Positions 35,149 to 45,096 of a stretch of 64,000 nt of DNA are shown here, in pieces. The position numbers and the translations under genes were made by a program. The stretch lies in the NCBI RefSeq assembly GCF_017498545.1, contig NZ_CP071793.1, positions 9,418,256 to 9,482,255 on the forward strand. The letters are read 5' to 3'. The DNA is from Sulfidibacter corallicola. Its GTDB lineage: Bacteria; Acidobacteriota; Holophagae; Acanthopleuribacterales; Acanthopleuribacteraceae. Numbering within the stretch: the first letter of the stretch is position 1; every line of letters begins with the position of its first letter. The notes beneath the pieces are model-generated. The model was not told the DNA's origin. It searched no databases and saw nothing but the letters and a program-made list of their open reading frames with translations.

Positions 35149-38100
35149 ATGAATCAAACCAAGACGCCCTCCAATTCCCACGAGACGTCCTTGAGCGGTC
35201 AGAACGGCGGGGACGCGAACAAGCAGAATTTCCCCTACGAAGTGATTGGTGAGTTCGTCCGCGGCGGATGCTCCATCATCTACAAGATCAAGGGCCCCAA
35301 GGGCTCCGATCAAGAGGGCAAACAGTTCGTTCTCAAGACGATGGACATGTCGGACGAGGAGCCCCAGGGCCCTCAGCGGTTCTACATGGAGTATGAATTC
35401 CTGCGCGCCTATCCCCATTCGAACCTGATCGAGGTCAAGGAATTCTTTCCGGATTGGGAGGGTCAGCCCGCCTATGTCATGGAGTGGGTGGAAGGCGATA
35501 CCTGGCAGAATTTCTGGAAAAAGCGTACCCTCTTCGATTCGCTGCCCAGTTTCCTGAATTTGTTCAAGCAGCTCTGTGACGTGTTGGACTTCGTCCACAA
35601 GCACCAGATCATTCACCGCGACCTGAAGCCCCAGAACATCCTGATCTCCCGCAAGGAAGTGCTCAAACTGATCGATTTCGGCATCATGAAGGTCGCGGAC
35701 ATGACGATGTACACCCATCGCAACACCTTCATGGGCAGCGCCTACTACGTGTCGCCGGAGGGCATCAGCGGTGAACAGGTGGCCCATACCGCCGACATTT
35801 TCGCGGTCGGCGTCATGCTCTACGACCTTTTCACGGGCATGAAACCCTTCAAGGGACCGACCCTCGGCGAAACCATCTACCAACGCCTGGTCAAAAAACC
35901 CCAGCCCCCCTCCCAAATCGCAGACACGCCCGAAGAGCTGGATCCCATCATTCTCAAGATGCTGAGCCGCGATCCGCGCCATCGCCAGCAATCCTGCGGC
36001 GAGATTTACCGCGACCTGGAACGGGTCCTGAGATCGTTCAGCCCCACCCAACAGGTAACCGAGCACCCCAAGATCGACGTCCTGACGCGCGGGCCGCTGT
36101 TGCACGGGAATTTCATCCAGAATCTCAAGGACATCTGGCTCAAGCACCGCATGCTCTACCTCAAGGGCGAACCGAGCAGCGGGAAGACGACCATCGTGGA
36201 GAACCTGTGCTCCGAGGTTTTCGGCGAATCGCCGGTGCGGTTGGAATGCCGCCAGGGCACCAACATTCTGGAATTCATGGAGATGATTCTCCAGCACATC
36301 AAAATTCCCCACGACAAGCCGCACCTGAATCCCTGGAAGGAAATCCTGGCCACGGCCCTGCCCCGGCTGCAGTGGCCCTCGCCCGGCCAATACCAGGAAT
36401 TGAGTCACTCCACCATCCTGACGGCGTTCCTGCGCGTGTTCTTCGCCGTCGAAGAGGTGTGCGTCATCGCCGTGGAGCGGTTGCACGAGTGCAGCAGCAA
36501 CCTGGCCCAGTTCATCGTGCAACTGGCCCAGTCCATCACTTCCAGCGCCAACAAGAACATCTACATGGTGCTCACCACCCAGAAGCACCAGACCGAGTTC
36601 AGCGCCATCGGCCCGCCGATCGCCGTGGAAGTCCCGGACGTGATCGCACTCTCCGATTACCTGGTCGCGCGGTTCGGCCCCTGTGCCAGCAGCGTGGAAC
36701 TGACCACCCAGCTCCTGAAGACCGCCCATCAGAACGTCGGCCGTTTCATCGAAGTCGTCGACGAATTCCGCACCAGTGGCAAACTGGCCGTGCGCGACGG
36801 TGTGCTGGTGATGCAGCAGAGCCCCAACGAGTCGATCCTGCTCGGCACGCCGGACCCCAACGTCAGCACCATGCCGATGAACCTCAAGGAGTTCAATACC
36901 CGGCAACTGGAAGCGCTGCTCTGGGTGGCGCTCTGCCCCGACGGTATCGATCTCAACCTGCTGACCAAACTGACGGGTGCCAATTACGAGGAAATCAGCT
37001 CTACCATCGAAACGGCGGACAAGCTGAACTTCCTGGATTTCCAATCGAGCACCACCGAGGGCTTTCGCTGGAAGAACGAGAAGGTGCGGCATTACCTCAC
37101 CTCTTCCCTGCCCCCCGACGAACGGGCGCGCAAGTACGGCCTGCTCGCGGAAACCATCGAAAACGAAACGCGCAACTACCTCACCCATTCACCGCCGTTG
37201 TGGTTCATGTTGTCGCGCCTCTACCAACAGGCGGAAAACGACACCAAGGCCAGCCAATACGCCCTGAACTACGCCCGCTATTGTTTTCAGAACGCGAACT
37301 ACGAGCCCATTCGCAAGTACCTCAGCCTGTTCATCCCCTTGCCGCAGTTCCAGAACAACCTGGAGTTCTGGTCGATGCTGGCGCTGGCCTACAAGTCGAC
37401 GGATTCACCGCAGGCACTGTACTTCGCCCGCAAGGCGCTCAAGATCAATCGCAACGTGCACACCCTTTCGCTCGCGGCCATTCTGGAATTCCAGTGCGGC
37501 AACCACGGCGAGGCGCACGGCTTCATTCACCAGGTTTTCGCGCAGCCCAATTTCCGCGACCTTTCGATCCACTACGCCTCCCTGCTGCAACCGATCCTGA
37601 TGGCCTTCAACGAGTACGAGAAGAGCCAGGTCCTGTTCACCCTGCTCTACGAGAAGTTGAAATCTCGCCAGGACCCCTTTGCCACCAACACCCTGGTCAC
37701 CGCCAAGATTCGCCTGCTGCAGCCGTATCCCGCCAAGCTGGTGCACGCCGTCGGCAAGGTTCAGGGCGACCTGCTGCCCCAAACCCAGCGTCGCCTGCAC
37801 CAGTGGTGCAGCCTGGCCCACCAGGAGCTGTTCGAATACGACCTGGCGCTCGACAACCTGCACGCCCGCGAACTCGAAGCGGACGGAGATCTGCACTATT
37901 ACCGCAACCTGATGTTCCTGTACCTGAACTTCCGCAAGTTCGTCGAAGTCAAGAAGCTGGTTTCCAATTTCAGCCATACCTGCGAGAAGTATCCCCGCCT
38001 GAAGCAGCTCGAACCCCTGTTCCAGCTCTCCACCGAAATCGTGGTGCGCGACCCCAACACCTTCGATTTCACCCATCTGTGCATCAGTCTGCAGGACGCC

Positions 38101-38469
38101 AAGTTGGACCTGTCCTCCTGGCTGGCCCTGATCATCTCCACCTTGGATTTCAACCTGGTCTCGGGCGAATTGGTGGAGCAGGTATTGAGTCAATTGGAAG
38201 CCGCGGCCATTCCCTGGGCCCAGCACCAGATTCCCCGATTCCGGGTCATGGCGGCCATCAAGACCAAGCGCTACAACGCCTTGGAGCGGCTGTGGGAAAA
38301 GGCCCTCCAACGCCTGCAGGATTTCAATCTGGTCATGGAGCGCGTTCGCCTGGTCGCACTGTACCAGTACATGCAGAACAACCACATCCCGCTGCCGAAA
38401 CAAACGATCATGCTGCCTCACGCCATCATGGAACGTCCCGAAACCGCCCACTTCCTCAGAGGCGAATGA
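35149..38469 (+). CDS. Ser/Thr protein kinase with AAA-like ATPase and helical repeat tail
   Basis: An 1106-residue cytoplasmic signalling protein. The N-terminal Hanks-type kinase (about 28-295) has Lys63 in FVLKTMD, the catalytic HRDLKPQN at 156-163, DFG at 176-178 and SPE at 202-204. The glycine-rich loop is atypical (EFVRGGCSIIYK). An NTPase follows with Walker A GEPSSGKTT at 340-348. The second half is helical, probably TPR-like repeats, and no membrane helix is seen. This layout (kinase-ATPase-repeats) recalls PknK-type regulators that integrate signals by protein-protein contacts. It lies 220 bp downstream of the Fur gene and is probably transcribed separately. Confidence 0.92.
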   Translation: MNQTKTPSNSHETSLSGQNGGDANKQNFPYEVIGEFVRGGCSIIYKIKGPKGSDQEGKQFVLKTMDMSDEEPQGPQRFYMEYEFLRAYPHSNLIEVKEFFPDWEGQPAYVMEWVEGDTWQNFWKKRTLFDSLPSFLNLFKQLCDVLDFVHKHQIIHRDLKPQNILISRKEVLKLIDFGIMKVADMTMYTHRNTFMGSAYYVSPEGISGEQVAHTADIFAVGVMLYDLFTGMKPFKGPTLGETIYQRLVKKPQPPSQIADTPEELDPIILKMLSRDPRHRQQSCGEIYRDLERVLRSFSPTQQVTEHPKIDVLTRGPLLHGNFIQNLKDIWLKHRMLYLKGEPSSGKTTIVENLCSEVFGESPVRLECRQGTNILEFMEMILQHIKIPHDKPHLNPWKEILATALPRLQWPSPGQYQELSHSTILTAFLRVFFAVEEVCVIAVERLHECSSNLAQFIVQLAQSITSSANKNIYMVLTTQKHQTEFSAIGPPIAVEVPDVIALSDYLVARFGPCASSVELTTQLLKTAHQNVGRFIEVVDEFRTSGKLAVRDGVLVMQQSPNESILLGTPDPNVSTMPMNLKEFNTRQLEALLWVALCPDGIDLNLLTKLTGANYEEISSTIETADKLNFLDFQSSTTEGFRWKNEKVRHYLTSSLPPDERARKYGLLAETIENETRNYLTHSPPLWFMLSRLYQQAENDTKASQYALNYARYCFQNANYEPIRKYLSLFIPLPQFQNNLEFWSMLALAYKSTDSPQALYFARKALKINRNVHTLSLAAILEFQCGNHGEAHGFIHQVFAQPNFRDLSIHYASLLQPILMAFNEYEKSQVLFTLLYEKLKSRQDPFATNTLVTAKIRLLQPYPAKLVHAVGKVQGDLLPQTQRRLHQWCSLAHQELFEYDLALDNLHARELEADGDLHYYRNLMFLYLNFRKFVEVKKLVSNFSHTCEKYPRLKQLEPLFQLSTEIVVRDPNTFDFTHLCISLQDAKLDLSSWLALIISTLDFNLVSGELVEQVLSQLEAAAIPWAQHQIPRFRVMAAIKTKRYNALERLWEKALQRLQDFNLVMERVRLVALYQYMQNNHIPLPKQTIMLPHAIMERPETAHFLRGE

Positions 38470-38493
38470 GGCGGATCGGGGCCGGCACGCGGC

Positions 38494-38937
38494 TCAGGTA
38501 CTTCGAATCACGAGTACGCCGCCGATCAGCAGCAAGGCGCCGAAAATCCGTTGGGGACTGATGGGCACCGGCGGAAAGCCGATGAGCCCGTAGTGGTCGA
38601 TGACCAGCGAGGCGATCATCTGGCCCGCGACGACGAACACGATCAGGGCCGCGGCACCCGTGCGCTGAACCGCCAGAATGATGAGCAGGACGTACAGCGC
38701 CCCGACCGCACCGCCGGTCCAGATCCACCAGGGCTCGCCCCGCAACGAGGATAGCTTGGGCAACTGACCGCCGAACATCGGAAAGACGGCCAAAAGAAAA
38801 ATGGTTCCAATCACGAAGGACGCGGTTGCGGCCAACAGGGGGTTGCCCGTTTTTCGCGCCAAAGTTCCGTTGATGCCGGCCTGTATGGGGATCAGGGCTC
38901 CGGTCAACAAAACCATCAACGAAATTTTCCAATGCAT
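38494..38937 (-). CDS. DMT-type small membrane transporter (YdcZ/DUF606 family)
   Basis: A 147-residue inner-membrane protein with five predicted helices: MVLLTGALIPIQAGING, LLAATASFVIGTIFLLAV, IWTGGAVGALYVLLIILA, AALIVFVVAGQMIASLVI and RIFGALLLIGGVLVI. Spacing and the GINGTLARKTGNPLLAA opening match the YdcZ/DUF606 half-transporters. These are related to drug/metabolite exporters and often act as dimers. The start at 38937 is preceded by GAGGAAGG and leads directly into the first helix. It is convergent with the Ser/Thr kinase gene. The substrate is unknown. Confidence 0.88.
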   Translation of the reverse strand: MHWKISLMVLLTGALIPIQAGINGTLARKTGNPLLAATASFVIGTIFLLAVFPMFGGQLPKLSSLRGEPWWIWTGGAVGALYVLLIILAVQRTGAAALIVFVVAGQMIASLVIDHYGLIGFPPVPISPQRIFGALLLIGGVLVIRST

Positions 38938-39932
38938 GGGCAACCTTCCTCGGCGTGATTTGACGGCATGACGCTTCCTGGGCGAGGCGTCATCGCCAGC
39001 CAAGCCTAGCAGGGTCTTGGCGTTGTGGAAAGCCGTTCCAACTGGAAGCCACGAAGATGGGACCTAGTTTCGGATATTCCCGGCCAGGTGTTCCCGTCAT
39101 CGGAAAACCAGAACGGAAAGTTGCCGAAAACTCAAATCCTCACTTTTTCAGAACGTGCGGGCGTCCTGTCGTCGCAGCGACGCGTCGATGCCAAGATTTC
39201 AGCAGGAACCCGGGAAGAGCTGAAGCCAGGAAGGAAAAACTGGGGATTCGAACTCTTTCGGGTCGCCGCCTAACCCCCCAGGTTCTCGACTTCGTCGCCA
39301 TCCATGGCAGTGTCTACCGAGTCTTGGCGTTTCAAATCAAAACAGGGGTTTTGCCGAGCACACGAGAGCCTATCGGTGCCCCTGGCCTCAATGCCCCTTT
39401 GCATCTAGAGTCCGAACACCACACCCAAGCCGGAGAATAGGCCGAACCCACGATCAGCGGCATCTTTCTGGTTTCCTCGTTTCCTGGTTTCTTGTTTTAA
39501 TTCAAGACCTTGCACCAAGTTCCGGCTTAAAGGACATTCGATCTTTCCCAGACACGGGAGGCCTGGAACGGCAGCGCACAATCCGGGGCAAGGAATCCAG
39601 GAGTTTTGCCTTCCCGATTGAACGGTGAAGACGGCAGCACCCAATTCGGGATTTCCTCAAACAGAGGTTTGGGATTCTTTCCCCCGAAATGTGAATAATC
39701 GCCACCTGTTTTCCGATCTATAGAGAAGATCCAAAAGCGATGCATGCATATCTCAACATCGAAAGTGGCCCAACCGTGTCTTGGTGTGGCGAAATTCAGG
39801 GTTTCGCACCCGATTGTCCGTTCCAATGAAATCGAGAAGAAGGTTCCGCGAACATGGCACCGCCGGAGGCTGCCTGGCGATGTGCCCCACCGGAAACCCT
39901 GATGTTTGAACCTAGAGAGAAGGGGGGATCCC
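38938..39932. other. long intergenic region
   Basis: About 1 kb with no supported gene. It contains an 8-bp tandem repeat (39465-39498) and a TGACGC/GCGTCA hairpin near 38969-38992. Open frames here lack ribosome-binding sites and family features. Confidence 0.5.
39465..39498 (+). repeat. short tandem repeat, period 7-8 bp
   Basis: Four adjacent units of the TTTCCTGG type (TTTCTGG, TTTCCTCG, TTTCCTGG, TTTCTTG) followed by TTTT. Confidence 0.6.
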
Positions 39933-40598
39933 ATGCCAAAACCAACCGCGCCAAGCTCCAACGCGGCCGACACCGACCCACACGAAATCCGCGTGTTCAC
40001 CAAGCAATTCCTCGCGCAAACCGCCGAGGTGGTGACACGCTGTTTCCTGAACCACGAGGCCATGACCGCGTCGCAGCGGGTCCCCGAACCCTTCTTTTTC
40101 CAATTCGTTTCGTCCCTACTCAGGCGTTCCCACGAGGATGGGTTGAGCATGATCGCCCTCGATCGCCACGACGGACACGTAGCCGCCGTCCTGATCAACG
40201 AGGACTGGGCCATCGGACCGCCCGAAATGGATTGGGACCCCGTCTTTCTCCCCATCATCACGCTACTGGACAAATTGGGGCAAACCTACAGCAAAGATCT
40301 CGACATGCGTCCCGGTTTCTATTTCCACCTTTTCATGTTGGCGGTGGACGCGCCGTTCAAAGGACGTCGCCTGGGCGATCGCCTGGTGGGCGAATCGCTC
40401 GAACTCGCTCGGTCGAAAGGGTTCAAAAAGGCGGTGGTCGAAGCGACCGGCGGGGCCTCCCAATACATATGTCGCAACCTTCACGGCTTCGAGGAACGCC
40501 ACCGCATCAACTACAAAGAATTTCGCTATCGGGACAGTCCCATATTTTCGGGGATTCGCGGAGAGGAGTGCACCATATTGATGGACCGTACCCTTTAG
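39933..40598 (+). CDS. GNAT-fold N-acetyltransferase-like protein (paralog 1)
   Basis: A 221-residue protein with a GNAT-like pattern. The central strand FHLFMLAVDAPFKGRRLGDRL carries the acetyl-CoA pyrophosphate loop (x-x-R-x-G-x), then KGFKKAVVEATGGASQYICR and a C-terminal ECTILMDRTL. It aligns clearly along its whole length with the gene at 45479-46159. The two share GLS(M/I), the EATG/EPTG block and a final LM(D/E)(R/K)TL. The start at 39933 has a purine-rich AAGGGGGG upstream. The acyl acceptor is unknown. Confidence 0.82.
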   Translation: MPKPTAPSSNAADTDPHEIRVFTKQFLAQTAEVVTRCFLNHEAMTASQRVPEPFFFQFVSSLLRRSHEDGLSMIALDRHDGHVAAVLINEDWAIGPPEMDWDPVFLPIITLLDKLGQTYSKDLDMRPGFYFHLFMLAVDAPFKGRRLGDRLVGESLELARSKGFKKAVVEATGGASQYICRNLHGFEERHRINYKEFRYRDSPIFSGIRGEECTILMDRTL

Positions 40599-41079
40599 GA
40601 AACTGCCGGCCCCATCAATGTTCGACATCGAGTCGCAGCCCGCGAAGCGAGGCCCGAGGACCGCACCAAAGAGGCGCCTCCCGGGCCCCGAAAAAGGCAC
40701 ATAACATCGAGACGGCATCAAAATCCATCTTTACTTTTCCCAAACCCGAAAAAAAGTGGGGAGCACGCCGAACGACGTAGACCAGGCGGCTCGACGGGCC
40801 TACTCCCGAAAACACCACCTCCACCTTAGTTACTTGAATCATTCGGGTTAAGAGACTATTTTCAAAAATTCGAACTCCATAGAGCGAGGTTCGAATCGAG
40901 ATGGAATCGCATACTCGGAAGAAGGCCCCGCCGTGAAATGGCAAAGAGGGCGAAATTTGTCCTTTACACAGCCTTAACACATCACTAATATATCAACAAA
41001 ACATCATTAGTGCTACATACATATCCGGCTTTTGCTCCGGTCCACGTCTATCTCTCGACCCTTAAGGAGCTTTTTCGTC
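40599..41079. other. intergenic region upstream of the TonB-dependent receptor
   Basis: 481 bp with no gene. The last 120 bp are AT-rich and include a 7-bp inverted repeat (listed separately), so the receptor's control region is probably here. Confidence 0.5.
40983..41012. promoter_or_regulatory. inverted repeat upstream of TonB receptor
   Basis: Perfect 7-bp arms CACTAAT and ATTAGTG separated by 16 bp, 68 bp before the receptor ATG, in an AT-rich patch. A candidate operator; no regulator can be assigned. Confidence 0.4.
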
Positions 41080-44079
41080 ATGATTGTCCTTCGCTCTCTC
41101 TCCCGCTTCAGCTTTAGAACACCTTCAGGCTCTCAACGCTCACCTTTTTCCGGCGCACACCGCTTTCACCGCGTCGGCCTTTTCCTGCTCCTCGTCCTCC
41201 TTGCACCGCTATGTTCCCCCGTCCTTTTCGCTCAAAAGGACTCTTCCGGAACACTGCGCGGCAAGGTGATCGACAACCAGGATGCGCCCCTGCCCGGCGC
41301 CACGATTTCCATTCGCCACGCGCTGAAGGGCATCACGCGCTCCACCAGCGCCCAGGCCAATGGCAGCTTCCTGTTCCGGGCGCTACCGATCGGCGCCTAC
41401 GAAGTCCGCGTCACCATGGACGGCTTCGAAACGCTGGTCAAAGACCGCGTCGTCATCTCGCTGGGTAGTGCCGCCGTGCTCGAAGCGGTCCTGGTTCCAC
41501 AAACCCTCGAACACAGCGAACAACTGGTCGTCACCGCCTCCACCATCAAATCCTTCGATTTGACGAACACCACTTCGGGCCTGGTCATCGACACCCGCAA
41601 AACCGAGGAACTCCCGGTTCGCACCAATCACAACGCCGTCGCGTTGCTCGCACCGAGCACGACGCAGGGCGATTCCGATTTCGGAAACGGAAACCTGGTT
41701 TCCTTCGGTGGCGCGTCGGTCGGTGAAAACGGGTATTACCTGAACGGTCTGAACATCACCGACATCCGCAAAGGTATCGGCGCCATCCGCTATCCCTGGG
41801 AAGCGGTCGACCAGGTTCAGGTCAAGACCGGCGGCACGCCCGCCGAGTTCGGCCGTCACATCGGCGGCGTCGTCAACATGGTCACCAAATCGGGCACCAA
41901 CGAATTCCAGTTCGGCGTGCGCACTGTCTGGGATCCACGCGATTTGGCGGCACGCAATCCCACCACCTTCTGGCCCGACGCCGAGGGCAACGAACAGTTG
42001 ATCATCAACAACAGCGAAGACACCGAAGAATGGCAGGACTACAACGTGTTCGCCAGCGGCCCGATCGTAAAGGACAAAGCCTTCTTCTACATCCTCGCCA
42101 ACCCACGCCGCTACAAGGATTCCTGGGCGGACACCTCGACCTTCTACACTCGCGATCAGGAGGGCGACTTCTGGCTGGCCAAACTCGATTGGTACATCAC
42201 GGAATCACACTCGATCGAGCTGTTGGGTTTCAACAACGAGCTGGAAACCACGCGGCAGTCGTTCGCCTACGACTTCGACAGCGGATCCGGCGACGCCCAC
42301 GGAAACACCTATTTCAAAACGGGCGGCGACGTATGGACCGCCAAATACAACTGGCACGTGAACGATACCCTGAGTGTTTCGGCCATGTACGGCCAGGTCA
42401 ACTACGTGAACAACCAAAGTCCCGACAGCCCCGAACTCGCGGCCTATTGGGACAGCCGTTCGGGAACCTGGGTCCGCCTGGGTGACTGGGTGGCAGCCAG
42501 TATCAACACCAAGGATGACCAGCGCACCAACTTCCGCGTGGACGTGGATTGGGTGGTGGGCAACCACGGCTTCCGCTTCGGTTACGACGACGAGGACCTC
42601 GACATCGAGGACCTGACCACCCCCACCGGAGACGGCTACTACGAGTACTATCGCGCCGAGGAAGACAATCCCTACGGGTTGGCACCCGGCACCGACTACG
42701 TGGATCGCCGCGTCTTCATTCGCGGTGGTAACACGGGCACCACGAGCAGCTCCATCTACATTCATGACACCTGGAGTATCAGCCCCTCGCTGACCCTGAA
42801 CCTGGGGCTGCGCAACACCACCTTCAAGAACACCACCTCCGATGGCGCCACCTACGTCGACATCGACAACCAGATCGCCCCGCGCGTGGGCATCTCGTGG
42901 GATCCCCAGGGCGAGGGTCGCATGAAGCTGTACACCAGCTACGGCCGCTTCTTCATGCCCATTTCCCCCAATACCAACGTCCGCATGGCCAGTGGCGAGT
43001 TGGACGAACACTTCATTTCCTACCTGTTGGACGTCAACCCCGATGGAAGCCCGGTGCTGGGCGACCTCATTCAGCACGACATCGTCTCCAACGGTCAGGT
43101 TCCCGATTCCGACCGCCTGTTCAACGGCGAAGCCGGCCCCATGTATTCGGACGAATACGTGGTCGGTTACGAGCAACAGTTGGAGAGCGGATGGCGCGTG
43201 GGTGCCCGCGTGACCTATCGCGACTTGGTCCAGTCGATCGAGGACATCTCGATCAACTACGGCCTGAACGATTGGATCGCGGCCAACTACCCCGACGCAC
43301 CGCTGGTGGGTGGTTGGTTCCCGCTGCTCACCAATCCCGGCAGTGACGTGAGCATTCCCTACGACGTGGACGGCGACGGTGTCAAAGAGGATGTGTTCAT
43401 CTCGGCCGACGACCTCGGCTTTCCCGAATCGTCCCGCAAATACTATTCGCTGGAAATGTCGGCCGAGGGCCGCGTGGGCGACTCCCTACTGGTGTCGGGC
43501 TCCTACACCTGGGCCCACAGCTACGGCAACACCGAGGGCTTGCTGCGCTCCGACAACGATCAGTCCGACCCGGGCTGGACCACTTCCTTCGACTATCCCG
43601 AACTCATGGACCACGGATACGGCGATCTGCCCAACGATCGTAGACACCAGCTCAAACTGTACGGCTCCTACCGGCTCCCCGCCAATTTCACCCTGGGCTT
43701 CAACGGCTACGCCATGTCGGGCCGCCCGCTCAACAGTTTCGGGGTTCATCCCGGAACCGACTGCGAGGGCGATTGCTACGGCCGCATCTGGTATGGCGCG
43801 GTTTCGTTCTTCACCGACGGTGAGCCCGTGCCGCGCGGCTCGGCGGGGCGGACCCCCTGGGTCACCAACCTCGACCTCAACCTGGGTTACCGTTTGAATG
43901 TCGGTCGGGGCGCCATCAGCCTCAAAGCCGAAGTCTACAACGTGATGAACACCCAAAAGGCGACGCAGCTCGAAGAGTACGGTGAATTCGACAGCGGTGC
44001 CAACCAACCCTATTACGGTCAACCCACCGATTGGCAAAACCCCCGTTCGGTCCGTTTCTCCTTCCGCTACGAGTTCTAG
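41080..44079 (+). CDS. TonB-dependent receptor with carboxypeptidase-regulatory domain (Oar-like)
   Basis: A 999-residue outer-membrane protein. The signal peptide (about 30-55, VGLFLLLVLLAPLCSPVLF) is followed by a carboxypeptidase-regulatory-like domain (about 58-135; GTLRGKVIDNQDAPLPGATI). A plug domain (about 145-270) contains VNMVTKSGTNEF, and a long beta-barrel ends in the terminal aromatic motif FSFRYEF. Acidobacterial Oar-like receptors of this form are thought to import large or complex ligands; the ligand is unknown. AAGGAG lies nine bases before the ATG at 41080. It is a single-gene unit with a terminator at 44205. No SusD partner or TonB gene is adjacent. Confidence 0.93.
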   Translation: MIVLRSLSRFSFRTPSGSQRSPFSGAHRFHRVGLFLLLVLLAPLCSPVLFAQKDSSGTLRGKVIDNQDAPLPGATISIRHALKGITRSTSAQANGSFLFRALPIGAYEVRVTMDGFETLVKDRVVISLGSAAVLEAVLVPQTLEHSEQLVVTASTIKSFDLTNTTSGLVIDTRKTEELPVRTNHNAVALLAPSTTQGDSDFGNGNLVSFGGASVGENGYYLNGLNITDIRKGIGAIRYPWEAVDQVQVKTGGTPAEFGRHIGGVVNMVTKSGTNEFQFGVRTVWDPRDLAARNPTTFWPDAEGNEQLIINNSEDTEEWQDYNVFASGPIVKDKAFFYILANPRRYKDSWADTSTFYTRDQEGDFWLAKLDWYITESHSIELLGFNNELETTRQSFAYDFDSGSGDAHGNTYFKTGGDVWTAKYNWHVNDTLSVSAMYGQVNYVNNQSPDSPELAAYWDSRSGTWVRLGDWVAASINTKDDQRTNFRVDVDWVVGNHGFRFGYDDEDLDIEDLTTPTGDGYYEYYRAEEDNPYGLAPGTDYVDRRVFIRGGNTGTTSSSIYIHDTWSISPSLTLNLGLRNTTFKNTTSDGATYVDIDNQIAPRVGISWDPQGEGRMKLYTSYGRFFMPISPNTNVRMASGELDEHFISYLLDVNPDGSPVLGDLIQHDIVSNGQVPDSDRLFNGEAGPMYSDEYVVGYEQQLESGWRVGARVTYRDLVQSIEDISINYGLNDWIAANYPDAPLVGGWFPLLTNPGSDVSIPYDVDGDGVKEDVFISADDLGFPESSRKYYSLEMSAEGRVGDSLLVSGSYTWAHSYGNTEGLLRSDNDQSDPGWTTSFDYPELMDHGYGDLPNDRRHQLKLYGSYRLPANFTLGFNGYAMSGRPLNSFGVHPGTDCEGDCYGRIWYGAVSFFTDGEPVPRGSAGRTPWVTNLDLNLGYRLNVGRGAISLKAEVYNVMNTQKATQLEEYGEFDSGANQPYYGQPTDWQNPRSVRFSFRYEF

Positions 44080-44204
44080 TGGTGGAAAACGTTCCGACGG
44101 ATGGAACCACTTCGTTGATGAATATCGCGGTCCATTGCACCGCAACGAGATAGGGAACACCGCACAGATGATTCCTCTGTGATGTTCCACTCCTGGAGCG
44201 ATTT

Positions 44205-44239
44205 GGCCGGGCGGAGCCCTTTCCGTTCGGCCTTTTTTT
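44205..44239 (+). terminator. Rho-independent terminator of the TonB receptor gene
   Basis: Stem GGCCGGGCGG pairs with CCGTTCGGCC (two G-U pairs) around an 8-base loop, followed by seven Ts. It lies about 125 bp beyond the stop. Confidence 0.82.
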
Positions 44240-44364
44240 CGTGCCCGGCCAGAAGCCGCGAGGTCGTCGTTGCCGGGTCGGTTCTCAGGGATGGGCGCGC
44301 ATTCGCCGCCCGGCAGGTCCAGAACGCACCCTGGCCATGGCCGCCGTTTTCGAAGGGACACCCG

Positions 44365-45096
44365 TCAGCGATTCAGGTAGGCGTGAAACAGCGGTTTCAA
44401 CTCTTCCAACGCCTGTTCGATGCTCATCGGGAGCAACTGGGAGAACATGTCCAGAATGATGACGGCGTTGACCGATGCGTCCTCGTTGGTAATCGAGCGC
44501 AACCGGCGACTGATGAAGGTGTTCACCACGTGGACGTTCTGGTAGATGTCGCGCAAACCCTGCAGATCGAAACTGGCATCGAGGCCTTCCAGCTTGCGAA
44601 TGTACTGGCTGAGCAGGTACATCGAGGTCGCCCGGTAGATGGTCTCCTCTACGTTGGCGTGGGGCAGATGAAACCGCGCCATGGGTTTGAAGTAGCTGGT
44701 GTGGGGACACCCGCTGGTGGGGATGATCAGGCCCATCAGTGAACTCAACCCCTTTTGGATGGAGGTGTGAAACGAAATCTGCCGATCCTTGGCGCGGATT
44801 TCCACCTCGACCTTCTCGTAGGACCGCAAATTCACCGAACTCTCGATCAGTTCCACCAGGCTCACGGCCAGGGGGCAATGCGATTCCTTCTTCGTGCTCA
44901 AGGGACAGTGGGGACACTGGTGAAAGCCCAGCTCGGTCCAGTTCGGCGGCTTCTCGTGGGCGTCTTCCCGCAAATTGAAGCCGTCTTCGAGGTTCAGTTG
45001 GAAAACTTTGCGTTCGCCGTCGGGGAAATTGAAGATGTATTCGATGCGAAGATCATCGAGTTGTTCCGAGGACGATCGATCCGTAAGTCGCGTCAC
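44365..45096 (-). CDS. cytoplasmic protein with CPHCPL metal-like motif, unknown function
   Basis: A 243-residue protein without signal peptide or membrane helix. A beta-rich N-terminal segment (IEYIFNFPDGERKVFQLNLE) is followed by HQCPHCPLSTKKESHCPLA (about 85-105). This Cys/His cluster could bind a metal. A longer helical C-terminal part includes SGCPHTSYFKPMARFHLP. I recall DUF6901-like proteins with a similar cluster, but this is not certain. The GTG start at 45096 has AGGAGG about ten bases upstream. It stands alone, convergent with the TonB receptor gene. Confidence 0.7.
   Translation of the reverse strand: MTRLTDRSSSEQLDDLRIEYIFNFPDGERKVFQLNLEDGFNLREDAHEKPPNWTELGFHQCPHCPLSTKKESHCPLAVSLVELIESSVNLRSYEKVEVEIRAKDRQISFHTSIQKGLSSLMGLIIPTSGCPHTSYFKPMARFHLPHANVEETIYRATSMYLLSQYIRKLEGLDASFDLQGLRDIYQNVHVVNTFISRRLRSITNEDASVNAVIILDMFSQLLPMSIEQALEELKPLFHAYLNR

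Noticed and set aside
36207..38561. 784-codon open frame in another plus-strand frame of the Ser/Thr kinase gene
   Set aside because: The sequence is Arg/Pro/Gly/His-rich without domain features and lies wholly within the well-supported kinase gene.
39238..39280. Possible tRNA-like segment (GGGATTCGAACTC)
   Set aside because: The flanking bases do not form the T-stem, acceptor stem or anticodon arm of a tRNA on either strand.
39527..40273. 248-codon minus-strand frame before the first GNAT gene
   Set aside because: Its N-terminal half is antisense to the GNAT gene and the rest has no features; Ser/Arg-rich composition indicates chance.
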